The position numbers and the translations under genes are program-made. Below, piece by piece: positions 28,201-43,200 of a stretch of 64,000 nucleotides of DNA. Position 1 is the stretch's first letter, and the number at the start of each line of letters is the position of its first letter. The DNA comes from Siphonodentalium dalli (taxonomy: Eukaryota; Mollusca; Scaphopoda; Gadilida; Siphonodentaliidae): NCBI GenBank assembly GCA_032622095.1, contig CP136066.1:188022716-188086715 (forward strand). Reading direction: 5' to 3'. The notes under the pieces are model-generated. The model saw nothing but the letters and a program-made list of their open reading frames with translations. It did not search any database and was not told the origin of the DNA.

Positions 28201-31200
28201 CTATCAACTCAAAAAGTCCAAAATACATATGCTGAAGAACCTTCACATGGAAATGGTCTTTAAACTTGACCCTGATGGAATGAGCCTGAACAAACTGAAT
28301 CAGCTCTGCCGTATTGTAGTAATCATTGTATCCTGGTCTCTGTACTGGAGCAGAAGCTAAGAGTTCAAAGGTCACGTTCCCTTTAGAGGTCGGTATCGGC
28401 AGGAACTCTCTGCAAGAAACAGTAATTTGAATGACGATAAATTTTTCTTCCAGCTCTTTAAAGTGATGTGAAACACTCCGGTAGGGTGATCAAATATAAA
28501 TGGGGAATAATCTTGTTCAAAGTATTAAATTTTTACAAATATTATATCCAACTTGACAACACACACAGTCATTCTTATATATTAATTAAATGCAGTGACT
28601 CTCGATGGCGAAATTGTTTTCATTTGTTTACTGCCGATAGATGAGTCCCGAATCGAGTAGTAAATATTTACATTTGAGCGTAGTTCAGACGATGTTTTCT
28701 ATGGAGTGGTAAGGTCGATTTGCTGCAGATTTTCGGCGATGTTAATAGAATGGTACATTCATCCAGTTGGGATAGCGCCTGGTTACTAACTGATCCATTT
28801 CATGCACCCGAACAAGTACATAATATGTCTTTAACAATATAATACACTAGCTGAAACAGGTTCCCTTGAGTCCCTTCGGGAGCCTTTATTCAGCGTCAGA
28901 GGGGCCTGTGGCCTCTGCACAAAGGGGCATGCAGCCCCTTCGTGTGTTGGAACCTGACAGACAGATCCTACTCTTTTATATATATTGATCATATTATTAT
29001 GCTACTCCTATATATCATTGGGCAAATAGGTTCATGTTGGACCTAAATATTGACATTGGTTCATATTAGAATTATTTAGGCCCATATTGGACTTATACCC
29101 ATTATCCGGTTAGATGGCAAGGGCCACAGTGAAAACACATCTATAAATAGTGTACATCTGGTGCTGAAATAGGCCCATAGTGAGCATATTTGTTTGTTTT
29201 TTGTTTATTTAATTTAATTTTTTTAAATAAAATTTTTGAAAAACCAATGCCGTTATAACCTCCGCCATGGTACCCCGAGTCACCACACCAAATTTGGTTG
29301 AAATCGGACCAGAAGTCTGGGAGAAAAATCCAGATAGATGGATGGACGAACAGACAGATTCTACTCTTTTATATATATAGATATTAAACATTACTTTGCT
29401 CAAAGGATCCTCCAATTCAGTTATAAAATTATACATTGGAATGGTCCATTATTCATCTGGAGGGGTATTCAGGAAACATAAGCAGATGACAGACAAAACA
29501 AATGCAGAAGGATTCTTATTCATCAGTAGGTAATGTTTATTGAACTTATTATCTGAACATTTCCTAAGTCTCCCATAGGGAGCCTCGCATATATAAGAGA
29601 TGCACTGGTTTACAAGGTCAAGGTAAATATTGTTAGGCTAATGTATTCTCTTATATATGCAAGGCTCCACATGGGAGACTCACATATATAAGAGAATGCA
29701 TTGGCACAGGGTTTTCTCAAAATTTCAGGAAGCTCCAGTCATGGAAGGGTTATACTAATACAAAATGTGCTTCATTATTGTAGCATCAGTTTAATTTGAC
29801 CTCTTCTGTAAGTTGGTACCAATCACAATACTGATCAGCTTATCAAGATTAGAATGATGACGTACGTCTCATGAAGAATCATGCCCAAATTGTAATTGAG
29901 GCAGGGTATTTCTAATACAGTAAAATCTCTCCTAACCGGACCCTCTATATACCAAATCCCTCTCCATACCGAACAAATTGTCCGGTCCCGAATTCACACA
30001 ATTGCATTCTCACTAAAATTGACTTCTATAAACTGGAAACTCTCTATTCTGAACATCGGATGGCTTTTATAGTCCAAAGTGAATGAATACATTAATTTTT
30101 ATCCCCGAAATCTGAATGCGGAAAGCAATACCAACCGAATGAACGCACTTGCGGTAGATTTGACATACTTGATGCTGAGCTCGTTTTGGCTCTAGTGTAG
30201 ACTGGGGATCCTTTATAAGTTTAAATTTCTGGTTTATACATTCAACTCTGAGTGGTCGTATTTGTGACGGCTCATTCAATGTAACAGGTTGATTAAAACT
30301 TTATTGGTGACAATACACTACCATCATGTACTTTTAGCTAATTAGTGTTTAGTTTGGACAGTGGTCATAAAAATACGAGTCCATTTCAGCTCAATGATTG
30401 ATGTAAAAACATAGTGTCAGCACTGTATTATCTGAGAAGTCACCATTGTTCACTCAAAGTGTTAAATAAGCATACATTTATCTAATCAGACAGCTGCCGT
30501 TATAATCCGGTTCAAAGCGTTCGCCGAACAAAACACCACTAATTAAATTGGTACGCAGAATCAATAGTATAAAACTACTAAACTAACGATGCAACATTTT
30601 TAGCAACATTTAAAAAAATTAAATTATTCATTGTTTCCACATTTCCTGTCTTATCTATGCATGTATTACATCTTAATAGACCATGTTTTGAATTTCTTAT
30701 TACAACATGTTTATCTATTGTTATTTATATTTTAGTTGGTACTTTATTGAATAAAGTTTAAAGTTTAATTAATCATTAATGAGTTGGTTGTGCTTCGCCA
30801 ACTCATAGCCTTAGTAACGACATCAAAACATTCCGATCGCAGTGCGATTTTCTATAAACGGAACACCTCTTTAAACCAAACAGAAGGGATGGTCCGAAGG
30901 GTGTTTGGTTTCGAGAGGTTTTATTGTACTTAGAAGACATATTTGGGTTGCAGTAGTTCCAATTTTTTGGAAATGTATGCATTACATATCTGCTATATTT
31001 CAATCATGATCGTTAGGCTATGTTTGCAATACCCGGTATATATTTTTTTAGTTCAGATTTAAAATTTAAATAGCAATGTCAAAACATTACAATCACAGGG
31101 CCGTAGCTGTGGTAAAAATGTATGGCCAGCCCTAGTTTGCGAACTCGTTTCAGAAACTCCTCTTGTGAACTCAGATACCAAAAATCTTTGAAATCCGTTG

Positions 31201-34200
31201 ATGATTGTTCGAAATAACCCCCGGATAACTTTTCAGGATGGATAGACAGACGAAACCCATTCCGATATCCCCCACTAATAAATTTTCGGTTGGGGGATAA
31301 AAATGAGAATTGTTAGGTTGCAGTTGGAAAAAAGAATCAAAAGCCACATGTGCATGTTTAATAGGAAGACTACACTCTCATCACAGTTTACTGAAAAAAT
31401 TGCCTAAAACAGAACTTGGAAGACAGATAAAAAGATAATGCATTACATGATTTCAGTAACTTACGATCCAAGCTTAACACAGTTGACAGACGATGGTGAT
31501 AAAATAGGTCCATTGTTTGGCAAACCGAACATAGCCGAGCAATCCTCTGCATAATACTGCCACGGTTCCCACTCCGCTGAGTCTGTCAGCCTCCTCTCGA
31601 TAGTGATATTTTTCGGCATCGGACTGTAGAACTGTAGCACTGTATAAAACACCTGCAGTAACAATAAAAGCCGTTATCTAACATTTCCCTGATAAAATTG
31701 GCGATATCGAATTGGCAATAAAAACATCTGTATCGTTACTGCAGTTACGATACAAGTTGCTTGTGACGTCCTTGGCTGTTAAAAATCATGAATGAACTGA
31801 TGTCACATGCAATCACGTGCAAAATCAAAACAACAGTCGAATGTATATTCTTGCGCACTATAAACAAATAGTTCCTAGTTTTTATCAGTATTTGATTGCC
31901 TCCCATCGTGGGTAATATGTTTAAACTTATCAGAAAGTAACTAATATATATTTGTTGACTATTTATTATTTAATAATATAAAAAACGCAAGTGTGACAGA
32001 TTTTGTCCATTTAATTTGATTTCCGTTAGGCATATGCGCATGCAATTGCTGTTGGGAGAATTTAGCACAGTTACACTTGCAGGTTGGGAGAATTTACTCA
32101 ATAACGCTAATCGCTGGGCACAAATAAAAAAAATCTTAAAATGTAATTTGTGTGGTGGATTCTGTCACACAAATGTTAGATAAACGTGTAATACACACAA
32201 TGCGTTTGTACCGATTCATGTATCATGACGCGGCTCGTTTTCGTGGTCATAGGGCGACTCGCCGACCAAGGTCGGTATATGACCACGAAAATGGACCTCG
32301 TCGGGTACATGAATGGATATTACGTCACGTGCCAAATAAGGATCATTACAACTACGAGTGATTGTAGAGTAAATGTCAAGCAAGTATTCTAAATAAGAAG
32401 ATGACCCAACATGACCGCGGTACAGCTCAATAATATTTATTATCGCTATATTTTCATTACATTGTCCTTTATTATATAGCATCTGAATGGCGAAACTTGT
32501 ATTCTGCATGTATAGTGAAGCAAACCTTGAAACAAGCATTTTATTGCACGGAAATTGGTTAGAGGAAGAGTGACTACTCTTGCATGTTTACATGACCTCA
32601 GGTGCACGTGTGTAGATCTATGTGTGTATCGCAATGATAAATATTGCCTTATGAATATTAATCAGTTTTCACAAAAAAGGAAATTCCGCCTTCATCTCTG
32701 AAATCAGATAGAATGCCAGTGTCATCAGACGGGGTTGAAAGTAATGAGACGGAGTCTGGATATTAATCAGACTGGTCGTCAGCTTGTGTTATCTGAACAT
32801 CCCTCCAAATAATAGACCATTCCAATGTATACATTTATAACTAAATGGGAGAATCCATTAAGTATTTTAGTATAAAAAAGGGTTAATCTCAAACTATGTT
32901 GTTTCTTTACCTCAAATTGATCACCGAGGCTGATAACCAAGTTCAGTTCACTTTGAAACTTTGAGATCCATTTAGTGTTGATATCTCCGTCGTTGAGGTA
33001 GTCCAGTGGATACGATGATGGATAAAGTCGTAACATCTCCTCCAGTGACGTGTCCGGTTCAGTGTTCTTCAGACAGAAGTATGTGTTAGCTGGGTTAATT
33101 CTCGGCATTATTGCTGGACAGCGACAGTGTGACAACGTCCGGACATCAGGATAACCTCGGAAAACACCAGTGTACAGCATGTCTATATCCCTGTTAACAA
33201 AGATAAAATAAAAATATTTAATCACGCAGCCACAATAGTCAAAATGGCATAATTATGCTTGTCAATGTTACAAAGCAAACAGGTCATAATCATTCAATGA
33301 CGCAGGACATAGTAACAAGATCACATTGGCTATACTAGCACAATTGCCCTGGTCACACCAAAAATGGCCATAGTCATATAATCAATCTCTGGCAAACTCG
33401 ACAAAACAAATCCAGCCATGCATGTTAAAAATTTGGCCAATAATATTTTCTGGTAATTACAATCCCTGGTGAGTCACTGAGCCAGCCGGTTTTACAAAAC
33501 AATTTTAGTAATGAAATAATAATTATGCTGATTGTTTAGTAATAATAATTATGCTGATTGTTTAGTAATAATAATTATGCTGATTGAAGATTCTCGAATC
33601 TCTCACCTGTTTGAAAGCCCTGTCTCATAAATCCTCAAGTCCTGCATTTTCCCATAGAATTGGTTGTGACCTGGAAGTAGAGCAGTAGAAAATATGAATA
33701 TATAGTGAGGACTAAACAGGTAAAAGATACATTAACCCTTTGGCGGGTAGAACAAGACTCATGTCATTGACGGGTAGAATGACATTTATGTCATTTTACG
33801 ATTGGCGGGTAGAACAACATTTATGTCATTTTACGATTGGCGGGTAGAACAACATTTATGTCATTTTACAATTGGCGGGTAGAACAACATTTATGTCATT
33901 TTACGGTTGGCAGATAGAACAACATTTATGTCATTTTACGGTCGGCAGATAGAACAACATTTATGTCATTTTACGATTGGCGGGTAGAACAACATTCATG
34001 TCATTTTACGGTGGCGGGTAGAACAACATTTATGTCATTTTACGGTTGGTGTGTAGAAATCAGTAAGGGGAATATGTTTACTCAAAGGCTACCAGATTCA
34101 CCTCACAACACTATTGCTTTCCAGACCACCTTTACAACTCACTATACTACTAGTAAATGGATTCTCCCACTCAGTTAAAAAAGTATATGTTGGAATAGTC

Positions 34201-37200
34201 TTTATTCATCTGGAGGGTTCAGAATTCAAAAATCATAATCTGATAACTCTGAGCTTTGAGGGTGTATTCCTCGACTCAAATATTTTTTTCCCTGAATTCG
34301 AAGAAATTTAGGGGTGTTAAATTGTATTATGTATCATTAAATTTATTGGAACACTGAAATAGTAGTGGTATCTTCAGGAAAACATGGAGAAGACTCAATT
34401 TGAACATTTCAGGCCTGAACTTGATAGCATTGAAATCAATAACCTGATCAAGCCTATAGATAATTAATAGATGAAGGAACTTATCTGCCTCTTGATGGCC
34501 GAGTTCAGTAGATAATTAATGGATGAAGGAACTTATCTGCCTCTTGATGGCGAGTTCAGTCAGATATTGATTTAGTGTACCAGTGGGGTCCCAAGGGTGA
34601 TGAGTCTGTGCCTTACACTGTAGTTACTCATGCACCCAAGATGAGTTGATAGAAAATATCTTAAGACATACCATAGTCATAGAATCGATTATATATGAAA
34701 GGACAACATTCTTGCTTGTAAAGTTCATATATTTGGCCCTTTTTTAATTTTCGGCAGTCAAATATTTCAACAGTTAAATCTTCAATCTCTTCAAGTCAGA
34801 TTAATCCAAACCTCCAACAAGAGATTCGCTTGGGCGTGGCAAAATACTGCTGTGGTAATTTCAACAAAGGGCCATAACTCTGGTAAAAATTGGCGGGCGG
34901 AACCCAAATTCAAACTTGACGTGTTTATTGGGCTGGTAACTCACATATCAAATTTCATTTCATTCAGTTCAGACTTACTATTACTAAGAAAGTTATCATC
35001 TGGAAAAGAAAAATGAGTGCAAATTCCAACAAAAAGGGCCATATTTGAATTGACCTGTAGTTTGTGCTAGTAAACCTGCATACCAAATTTCATTCCATTC
35101 AGTCCAGACATACTATCATCCGGAAACGAAAAAAGCAAAAGACAGATGGACCAGGAACATAATATGTCCTGTTTTTTCAAAATGGTCATATAAAATACAA
35201 AAGCATGTGATCGCAATCTATAACAGCAAATTTGAGCAAAGATGATTAAAAAACAGTGTCAGACACCATATACTTATGAGAGGACATTTCAAATTTTTTA
35301 TATAATCATATTTTATTATTGTGCCTTGCACGATCATTTAGGTCCACTCTTTACTATCATACTACCTTGTATTATTATATAAATTTCAAGAATTATTGAA
35401 ATGAAAAATGGTATGACCATTCACTAAAGTACGACATATTATAATTCCCAAAGTAATCCTTCAGCAAAATACCTACAACATCAGCTGACAACATTGGTTA
35501 AAATTTGTCACCATAGTTATGTTTTGTAAATTTGATATCCCGTCTTTCCAGTTACATATAATGCTATACAAAGCTTGGACGAAGTAAAATAATTATGTTA
35601 CATGGGTGGAAAAATACAGACAAGCAGACAAGAACATATGGAAGTTCTGGTTTTCAGATCTGAGTTTAATCTGTTTATGTTTCGATACTTGTGCCAGACA
35701 AAATGTCTAGTCAAGCATGAGAATAAGGTGCCTGTCATTTGCAGAATGAGGTCCTCAGTGGGTGAATTCACCCTCTGTGGACCTCATTCTGCTTAGGCCT
35801 CATCTCTGGAAAGTTGTTTTATTATAAAATTTCTATAGAAACTTCTGCACATAGATTTTATTTCTTTTTTAGTTTAGTAGTTCTCTATATCCCCAAATTG
35901 GCAGATGACACATTGCATAACCTAGTCCAAGTCTTCTCGTACTAAAACTAGCTAAGATTTTGGGATGGAGATGCTAGTGTTTAGTCCGAGTTCCAGGCCC
36001 ATGCATTTCTATGACACGAGTTACGCCCAGGATCTGTGGCGGGAATCTGTGGTGTATTTTACTCGATTTACCTAACAAAGCAATACATGATGCTATATAC
36101 ATCGGAAAGAGTGACATCTTATGGTCATAATGGTGTATAATAATCTAACTTTAATGTTAAATTACACATAGAATATTCCGGTTGATTGCCACAAACATCG
36201 TTGTTTTTTCTGTTTGTTTACTTAACTGAAAGCCGAACTCAGGTTCCGAAGAACTTCGGCATTGTCCGGTGTTTGTTTTGGCCGAGACGAATTTCGATAC
36301 AAACAAAATGGCGGCCCCCATGATATTCTAATGGTCATTGTGTTTACACTGTTTTAAACTGTGAGATGGTTATAATTCCCGTAATTTATTTAATGTATTA
36401 CATTTATATCTTCAATATGTATTTAATCTATGTATTTATTTATTTATTGTCACGTATAATTACGATTACAATGGAGAATTCATCGTGCGTGGTTGATTGA
36501 AAATCTACGGAATGTTTTCACCGGAAAATGCCGAACGCAGTTCGCAAGGTCAACTGAGTTCGCATACTTTTTAAAATATGTAAACACTGCGGCAAAAGTT
36601 TCTTTTCACATTAAATTACCGCTTTCAATTCACAACCAATGTGGGTTTCAGATCAAATAGCATGTCTTCTGCGGAAACTATCCGTTTATTGTAGCAATTG
36701 TGATATTTTATTTCATATAATTGTGGTTTTATTTGAGCGGGTCACTAACGCTTAAGTCGTGTCATAGAAATACATGGGCCTGGAACTCGGACTAAACACT
36801 AGCATCTCCATCCCAAAATCTTAGCTAGTTTTAGTACGAGAAGACTTGGACTATGCATAACCGAGCTTCCCAATGGGTGTACATCACAATATTCACCATT
36901 TGCCCATAGCAGATGAGGCCATGCAGAATGAGGTCCCCAGAGGGTGAATTTGGTGATGCTAGCCCACTATGCTGGATAGCATCACTAAATTCACCCTCTG
37001 GGGACCTCATACTGCAAATGACAGGCACACTAAACTCAGGTTTGTGTCTAGCCCTGAGCCATGATGCACTACAGGTCATGTTGGATAATAATAAATTTGT
37101 CCATATCTAGGTCACCTGACATGTTCTGTCCGATATGTATGGTGCCAGCTTTGTCCTCCAATGGGTGTAGCAGCTTTGTGGCTTCCGTTGCATGGAAGGA

Positions 37201-40200
37201 CTGGTGTGTGCCATCCAGGAATAAGCTTGCTGTATCTGGTGTGATCTGATAAATATATGGATAATATATATCATCTTGTATCCTACATAAAACTAGAGGT
37301 GTGACTGTCCCAATGGGACTAAGGATACCCCCCGTGTTTTTTAACACACTAAGATGTATCACATGTCAGTAAACATTTAGTTAAAATAATAAAATAACAG
37401 ATTCATATTGCAGGTGCAGAACCCTAACCCCAATCCTAAACCCATTGACCGAAAAATGTAGGAATAAAAGCTCGAACAAATTATGCATGTTGCAAGTCGA
37501 AAAAGGGGGATAACTCCACCAGAAAAAGTCGAACAGACGTCATAATCGCAGGTTCACAGGGAACTAAATATCTCTGCCAAGTTTAAAATAAATTGACCTA
37601 AAAATGTAGGAATAAAAGCTCGAACAAAATTATACATGTTGCGAAAATTTTCTAAGTCGAAAAAGGGGGATAACTCCACCAACAAATGTCCGACAGATGT
37701 AATAATCGCAGGTGCACAGGTTCCCATGGTGGTTGATGTCTGCTCCAGTTTCACAGAAAATTATGAAAAAGACGACTGAGAAAAACTCCAGATAAATTAG
37801 TGTCCACGGACGACGGACGAGCTGATTCCAGTATACCCCCACAACTTTGTTGCGGGGGGGAGGGGGGATATAATTAAGGTTAAAGTATATCTCTGGTATA
37901 GCTTTTTTGTTCTTTATTTGGCTCTAATTACCACATCTGATTGGATCTCGAAATGTTGATTTGAGTACCAAGGATATCTGATATGTTGATTAGGGTACCC
38001 AGGATATTGAAACATTGATTTGAGGACCCATGATCTCTGAAACATTGATTAGGTTACACAGGATGTCGAAAATCTCATAAAATAGACAAGACATCATAGT
38101 CTTAGATACAAGTACTGGTATGCCATCTGTTTCGATTCAATAACAAATTGGTGTTTCTAATCCAATTTTGAGTTTAAAAAATATCAACTTTATATTACAA
38201 TAGATGTGTCCATCATAAATCCACCTGTTCCAAAATTGCCAACATCTCCTTAATTATCTCTTTAATTAGCAATCTCAAAGATTTTTGGAAAAGTTCATGT
38301 GATTGTTTAGGTATTTATGTTTTTCAGAGCCAGAGATACCGTGACAAGCATATAAAATGCTAATTTTTTAAGTTTTGGCTTTGAAATAAAATGTCTGTAA
38401 GGTTTGCGATTCATTGCAGGAGCAAGAAGAGCCCAAATTTCTTAGCCATTACTTAAATCAGGGCCCATACAATCTTTAAACAAGAGCTACGCTGGGCGTG
38501 CAATATACGCCCTCTCTTGGGTCGGCGGAAACTGGTAAAAAAGGGACATAACTCTGGTAAAAATTGGCGGACGGAACTCAAATTTGAACTTGACCTGTGT
38601 TTTGGTGGGAGAAAGTAATATACCAAATTATCATTGAATCCGATAAGCTCTAGTAAAGTTATCATGCGGACAACAAATTTCAGGGATTTTCTAAGTCAAA
38701 TTACGTCAAATAAGGGGCATAACTCCGGTGAAAATTGGCGGACGGAACCCAAATTCGAACTTGAGCTGTCTTTTCTCCTAATAAACCCACATACCAAATT
38801 TGATTGAAATCGGTTCACTCTAACTAAAGTGATCATCCGGACAACAAATTTCATGGATTTTCTAAGTCAAATTACGTCAAAAAAGGGGCCATAACTCTCG
38901 CAAAAATTATCGGATTAAAACGAAATTCGGACTTGAGCTGTATTTCGATATATGTAATCCACAAAAATACGGGTTTTGCGTATAAACATTCCAAAATTGA
39001 GTTATCATCCGGAAACCAAAAAACATAAGAAAAACTGAATTTTCTGAGTCGAAAAAGGGGCATAACTCTGCCAAAAATGGTCGGACAGAACCAAGTTCGA
39101 ACTTGACCTGTGTTTTGGTGGGAGAAAGTAATATAACAAATTTGGATTCATTCCGATAAACTATACTAAAGTTATCATCCGGACAACAAATTTCAAGGAT
39201 TTTCTAAGTCAAAAAACGTTAAATAAGGGGCATAACTCCGGTGAAAATTGGCGGGCGGAACCCAAATTCGAACTTGAACTTACTTTTCGGCTAATAAACC
39301 CACATACCAAATTTTACTAATTTTGGTTCACTCTAACTAAAGTTATCATCCGGACAACAGGTTAACGGACGGACGGACGGACGGACGCCCGGACGCCCGG
39401 ACGCCCGGACGGACAGACCAATACTATAATACGGCCTTTTTTTCAAAAGGGCGTATAAAAAAATAGTAACCAGTTTATGTTAGCTTTGTTTTCTGCCACT
39501 TTTTTGACCAGCAAAATTAGGTGACATAAAACAAAGAGCTATTTCAGGAAGATGCAAATAAATATGAACAAATGGAGTATAAGAATACTTACAAAAGTAA
39601 ATAGAATAACAGTTAGTTGTCATATATAGTGTGAAATAGGTAATAATCCTGGTATAAAGTGAGTTTACAATAGGATAAACATTGCGATTTAACATGTGTC
39701 CAGATTAACTGGATATGAAACTGTGGAAGGAAGGTTGCTACTTTAATAGAAGTTGTGTTTAATTGGGAGGGGATTTTGATATCATTATCCTCGTTACTTT
39801 ACTTAACATTTTTGTTTCTAGGTACACTATAAACCAATGAAAACATGCAAACTTGACCAACTCTGACAGTTGAACTAATATGTGACCCGCCATATCAAAT
39901 CCAGTCGTAAGTCGGGATTTTTTTTACCCTGTGCCAATGCATTCTCTTATATATGCGAGTCGACCATAGGTCGCCTCGCATATATAAGAGAATGCATTGC
40001 CCTAACAATTTTTTACAATTTTAATAATTTTTTCTTGTATTCTTTAACAATTTTATAATTTCACCCATACAGAGCTCCAGACAAACATGAGCAGACGACA
40101 CTCTTCTATATGCTTCTATATATGTGTGGTTCTGCTCCCTGCAGGGTAATGGATGTTTTTTATTTTATGTCCTAAAAATTGTAAGAAACATTTATTTAAA

Positions 40201-43200
40201 AAAAATGATAAAAAATTGTTAGGCCAATGCATTCTCTTATATATGCGAGGCGACCTATGGTCGACTCGCATATATAAAAGAATGCATTGGCACAGGGTAA
40301 AAAAATCCCGACTTACGACTGGATTTGATATGGCGGGTCACATATAAGTTAATTCTGGCATCAGTGAATGGAGAAAGAAAATTACCTGGACTGCCAGATG
40401 GCTCCATTTTTCCTCTGTCTTTGGTTTTTCCCAAACAACTGTGGTGGCGCCCGATGAACTTGAGAAAGTGAACAGAACAGATGACCTGCTGATCTGAATC
40501 TCATACACAGCAACTCCTTTCTTATCATACTTCTGTAGGATGGTTCTGCAAATGTATAGTTTAAAGTAATGCAATGTAATATTTCAGTCATTGAAAAGGC
40601 AATGCTCTAATTAATCGACTTCTTAACCACAGCAGAATTATGGGTAACTTTTCAGGATTTAGTCGGAAATATGGCTTGTTGCCATTCATCGGAAAGCTCT
40701 CGGTGTATGTTTTTGCTAAAAAAAATGGGTACTGGGCTTACTCACGAGGACCCCCCCATGCAAAAATTCAGTTAGCCTTCAGGTGCCAACATATCATCAT
40801 GTTTTATACCAATACCATATTTTTGTATTGAATAAAGAAAATAATGTGTTTTATTTAAAATCAAATCAAGTAATAATAACCAGAAACAGATCTATACATT
40901 TGGGATCAGTTTGAATAAGGTTGTAAATTTTGGGATTAATTTATAAAACAATAGGGTTATGTATGATGAGTTCACAAGTTAATTTAGTTACACTAATGCT
41001 TATTAATCAAGCTAATTCTTATAAAAACACAACAGTGTGATGCAGGTGAACTTACTCACTCTTTTGCATTTTCAAAGGATCGTACAAAAACACCCAAATC
41101 ATTACTCCACATCCCACGGAATTTACTCTGATAGAGTTGTGAACAATAAGTGACACATCCTTTTATTTTATTGATTCGATACCTCGATCTTTAACTGACC
41201 CAATAACTAAGAATAATAGAATAAGATGTGTATAATTCACAACAATATTAAATCAAGTGTATACTATTATATATCTTTATTATTTAAGAAAACTGGAAAA
41301 AATACTAAAAGCACAGATGTGCTTGAGTATCTTCTCCTATTCTACAGGATAGAGACTTGATTGTATTCACCTTCCAAATGCTCAAAAATGGGGGTGGGCT
41401 TATCTACGAGGACCACCCCATGTTCTGTTTAGGGTAAAAAACCCAGACTGGGCATATCTTCGAGGATGGGCTTAATTTACTGGCGGGTGTATACAGTACT
41501 GTAGTTGAGCCACTGAGATAAAGCTGCCCCAGTGTCCTGGGTGTACAATCATACATGTTGTAGACTGAAGCTATATTTTTCATCACATTGTCAAACCATA
41601 CAACATCAATTGCATGTAACAATAACAGTGAGGATATCATCTGATAAAGGTTACATTTTTGGGTAAAATATGCAAAAAATATTTTTAAAATCGGTGAAAT
41701 ATGGAATCTCTCACTTCTAGTGCATATGCTAGCATTCTCGAGCTCTTCTGGATCAGTAATAACATTCGACCAGCCACTATTCTGGAAAGCATCTGTTTTG
41801 ATAAACAATTATCCAGAACTAAGTGATGTGTGTTTATTATTAGGCGGCTTTCACACAGTGATGAACATTCTGGGAGCCATAGGAACATTGATGGAAGGAT
41901 CTGGGTTACGCGAGATAATGGAGAGAGTGTATGCAGAAAATGCAGTGAATCATATCTTCTCAGGAAAGGCGTATTCCAGGGCAATGCGAACCCATTCCTT
42001 AGTGGACACAGCACTTGGTGCGTTGGTGTCTTCCGAAGTTCTTGGGTGCGGAACCGATGTCACTCTTCCAGTTAGTGAATGTCTCTCGCATGCTGGTCTC
42101 CTTTATGATAATATTCTAAATGGCGATCTGACTGTTGATGACTTATCCCGCGACAATAATTTACCAGGCATGGCAGTTCTTCTGGAGGCAGAAATGGAAG
42201 TGCTGTGCAGCCTATCAGCCACCAGTAAATACTGGTTGCAATATCAGCAAATGTTCTCTGTAATCACAAAACTGATCAGGGCAGACAGACTAAATGACTT
42301 TGGGTTGCATAAGAGCTAGGCTACACGGGAAGCTTTACCCATTTTCGCTTCAGCGAGACATCACAATTACCTGAAGTCAGCATATTTGTACCTACAAAAT
42401 ATGGAGAACCTTGAAAATGCGAATGAATCTGTTCACGTGCAATTCATGGGAAAAGGAAATTCCATTAAAAGGTCTGCGCGAAGATGGAGTGGTCTGGCCC
42501 CTGATTTAGTCATTGAACAAGTACTCATGCGTTCCATAAAATCCGTTGGTGGATTGACACGAGGTAGTGGCGTGAGCGATGATCAGCGAGCCACATGGCT
42601 CTCTTCCGTACCAGCATCGGCTGAATTTAACATGTCTATGCAAACATTCACTGGTACAGTCACAGAAACTAGTGAACAACATAAAGATATTTCAACGACT
42701 CGAATGACACAAGACATTGATAATACTAAAATAGTGATAGACTTTTTGAAGGAACATTCCCCGTTCACCGGCGACCCTGATCTGAGAAACATTGCGACTG
42801 GAGTTACTGCTCCTGTCGGTACTAATGTTTGTGATGTCTTTTGTTTCGGTGAAATTGTTATTCGCGACATGGAGAATAAAAGTGTGTTTGACTATTCAAT
42901 TAAGCAGAGTCGAAGGATTCAGACAATGGCTAGTGTTATGGCGGTTAAAACAAAAGACGGTGCAAGGATAGACCCGGCGTTGCTGTTCCAATGAATGTTT
43001 GTTCTTGCATCAAACACTGACATCAACCTTGATGATGCTCTCCAGTATGAACTGTGTGCATACCCACCATCACTCTTTGAGTCGAATGGTGTCATGCGGA
43101 AAGCTGACAAACCACCTCTCGCCAAAGCTATAATCCATTGTTCAAATGAGGCCACACCAACAGATCCAGAGACATGTTCAGTTATGTCAGATTGCCATTA

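Noticed and set aside
30067-30279. 70-codon minus-strand ORF inside the pogo-like element
   Set aside because: No transposase motif (DDE, CENP-B-type helix-turn-helix) is visible and it is too short.
33740-34050. Regular 35-bp repeats resembling a CRISPR array
   Set aside because: The repeats are directly contiguous with no spacers, and the context is an animal intron.
4262-37110. Many short ORFs containing RMRSPEGEFSDA
   Set aside because: They arise from the double-hairpin MITE arms in either orientation.
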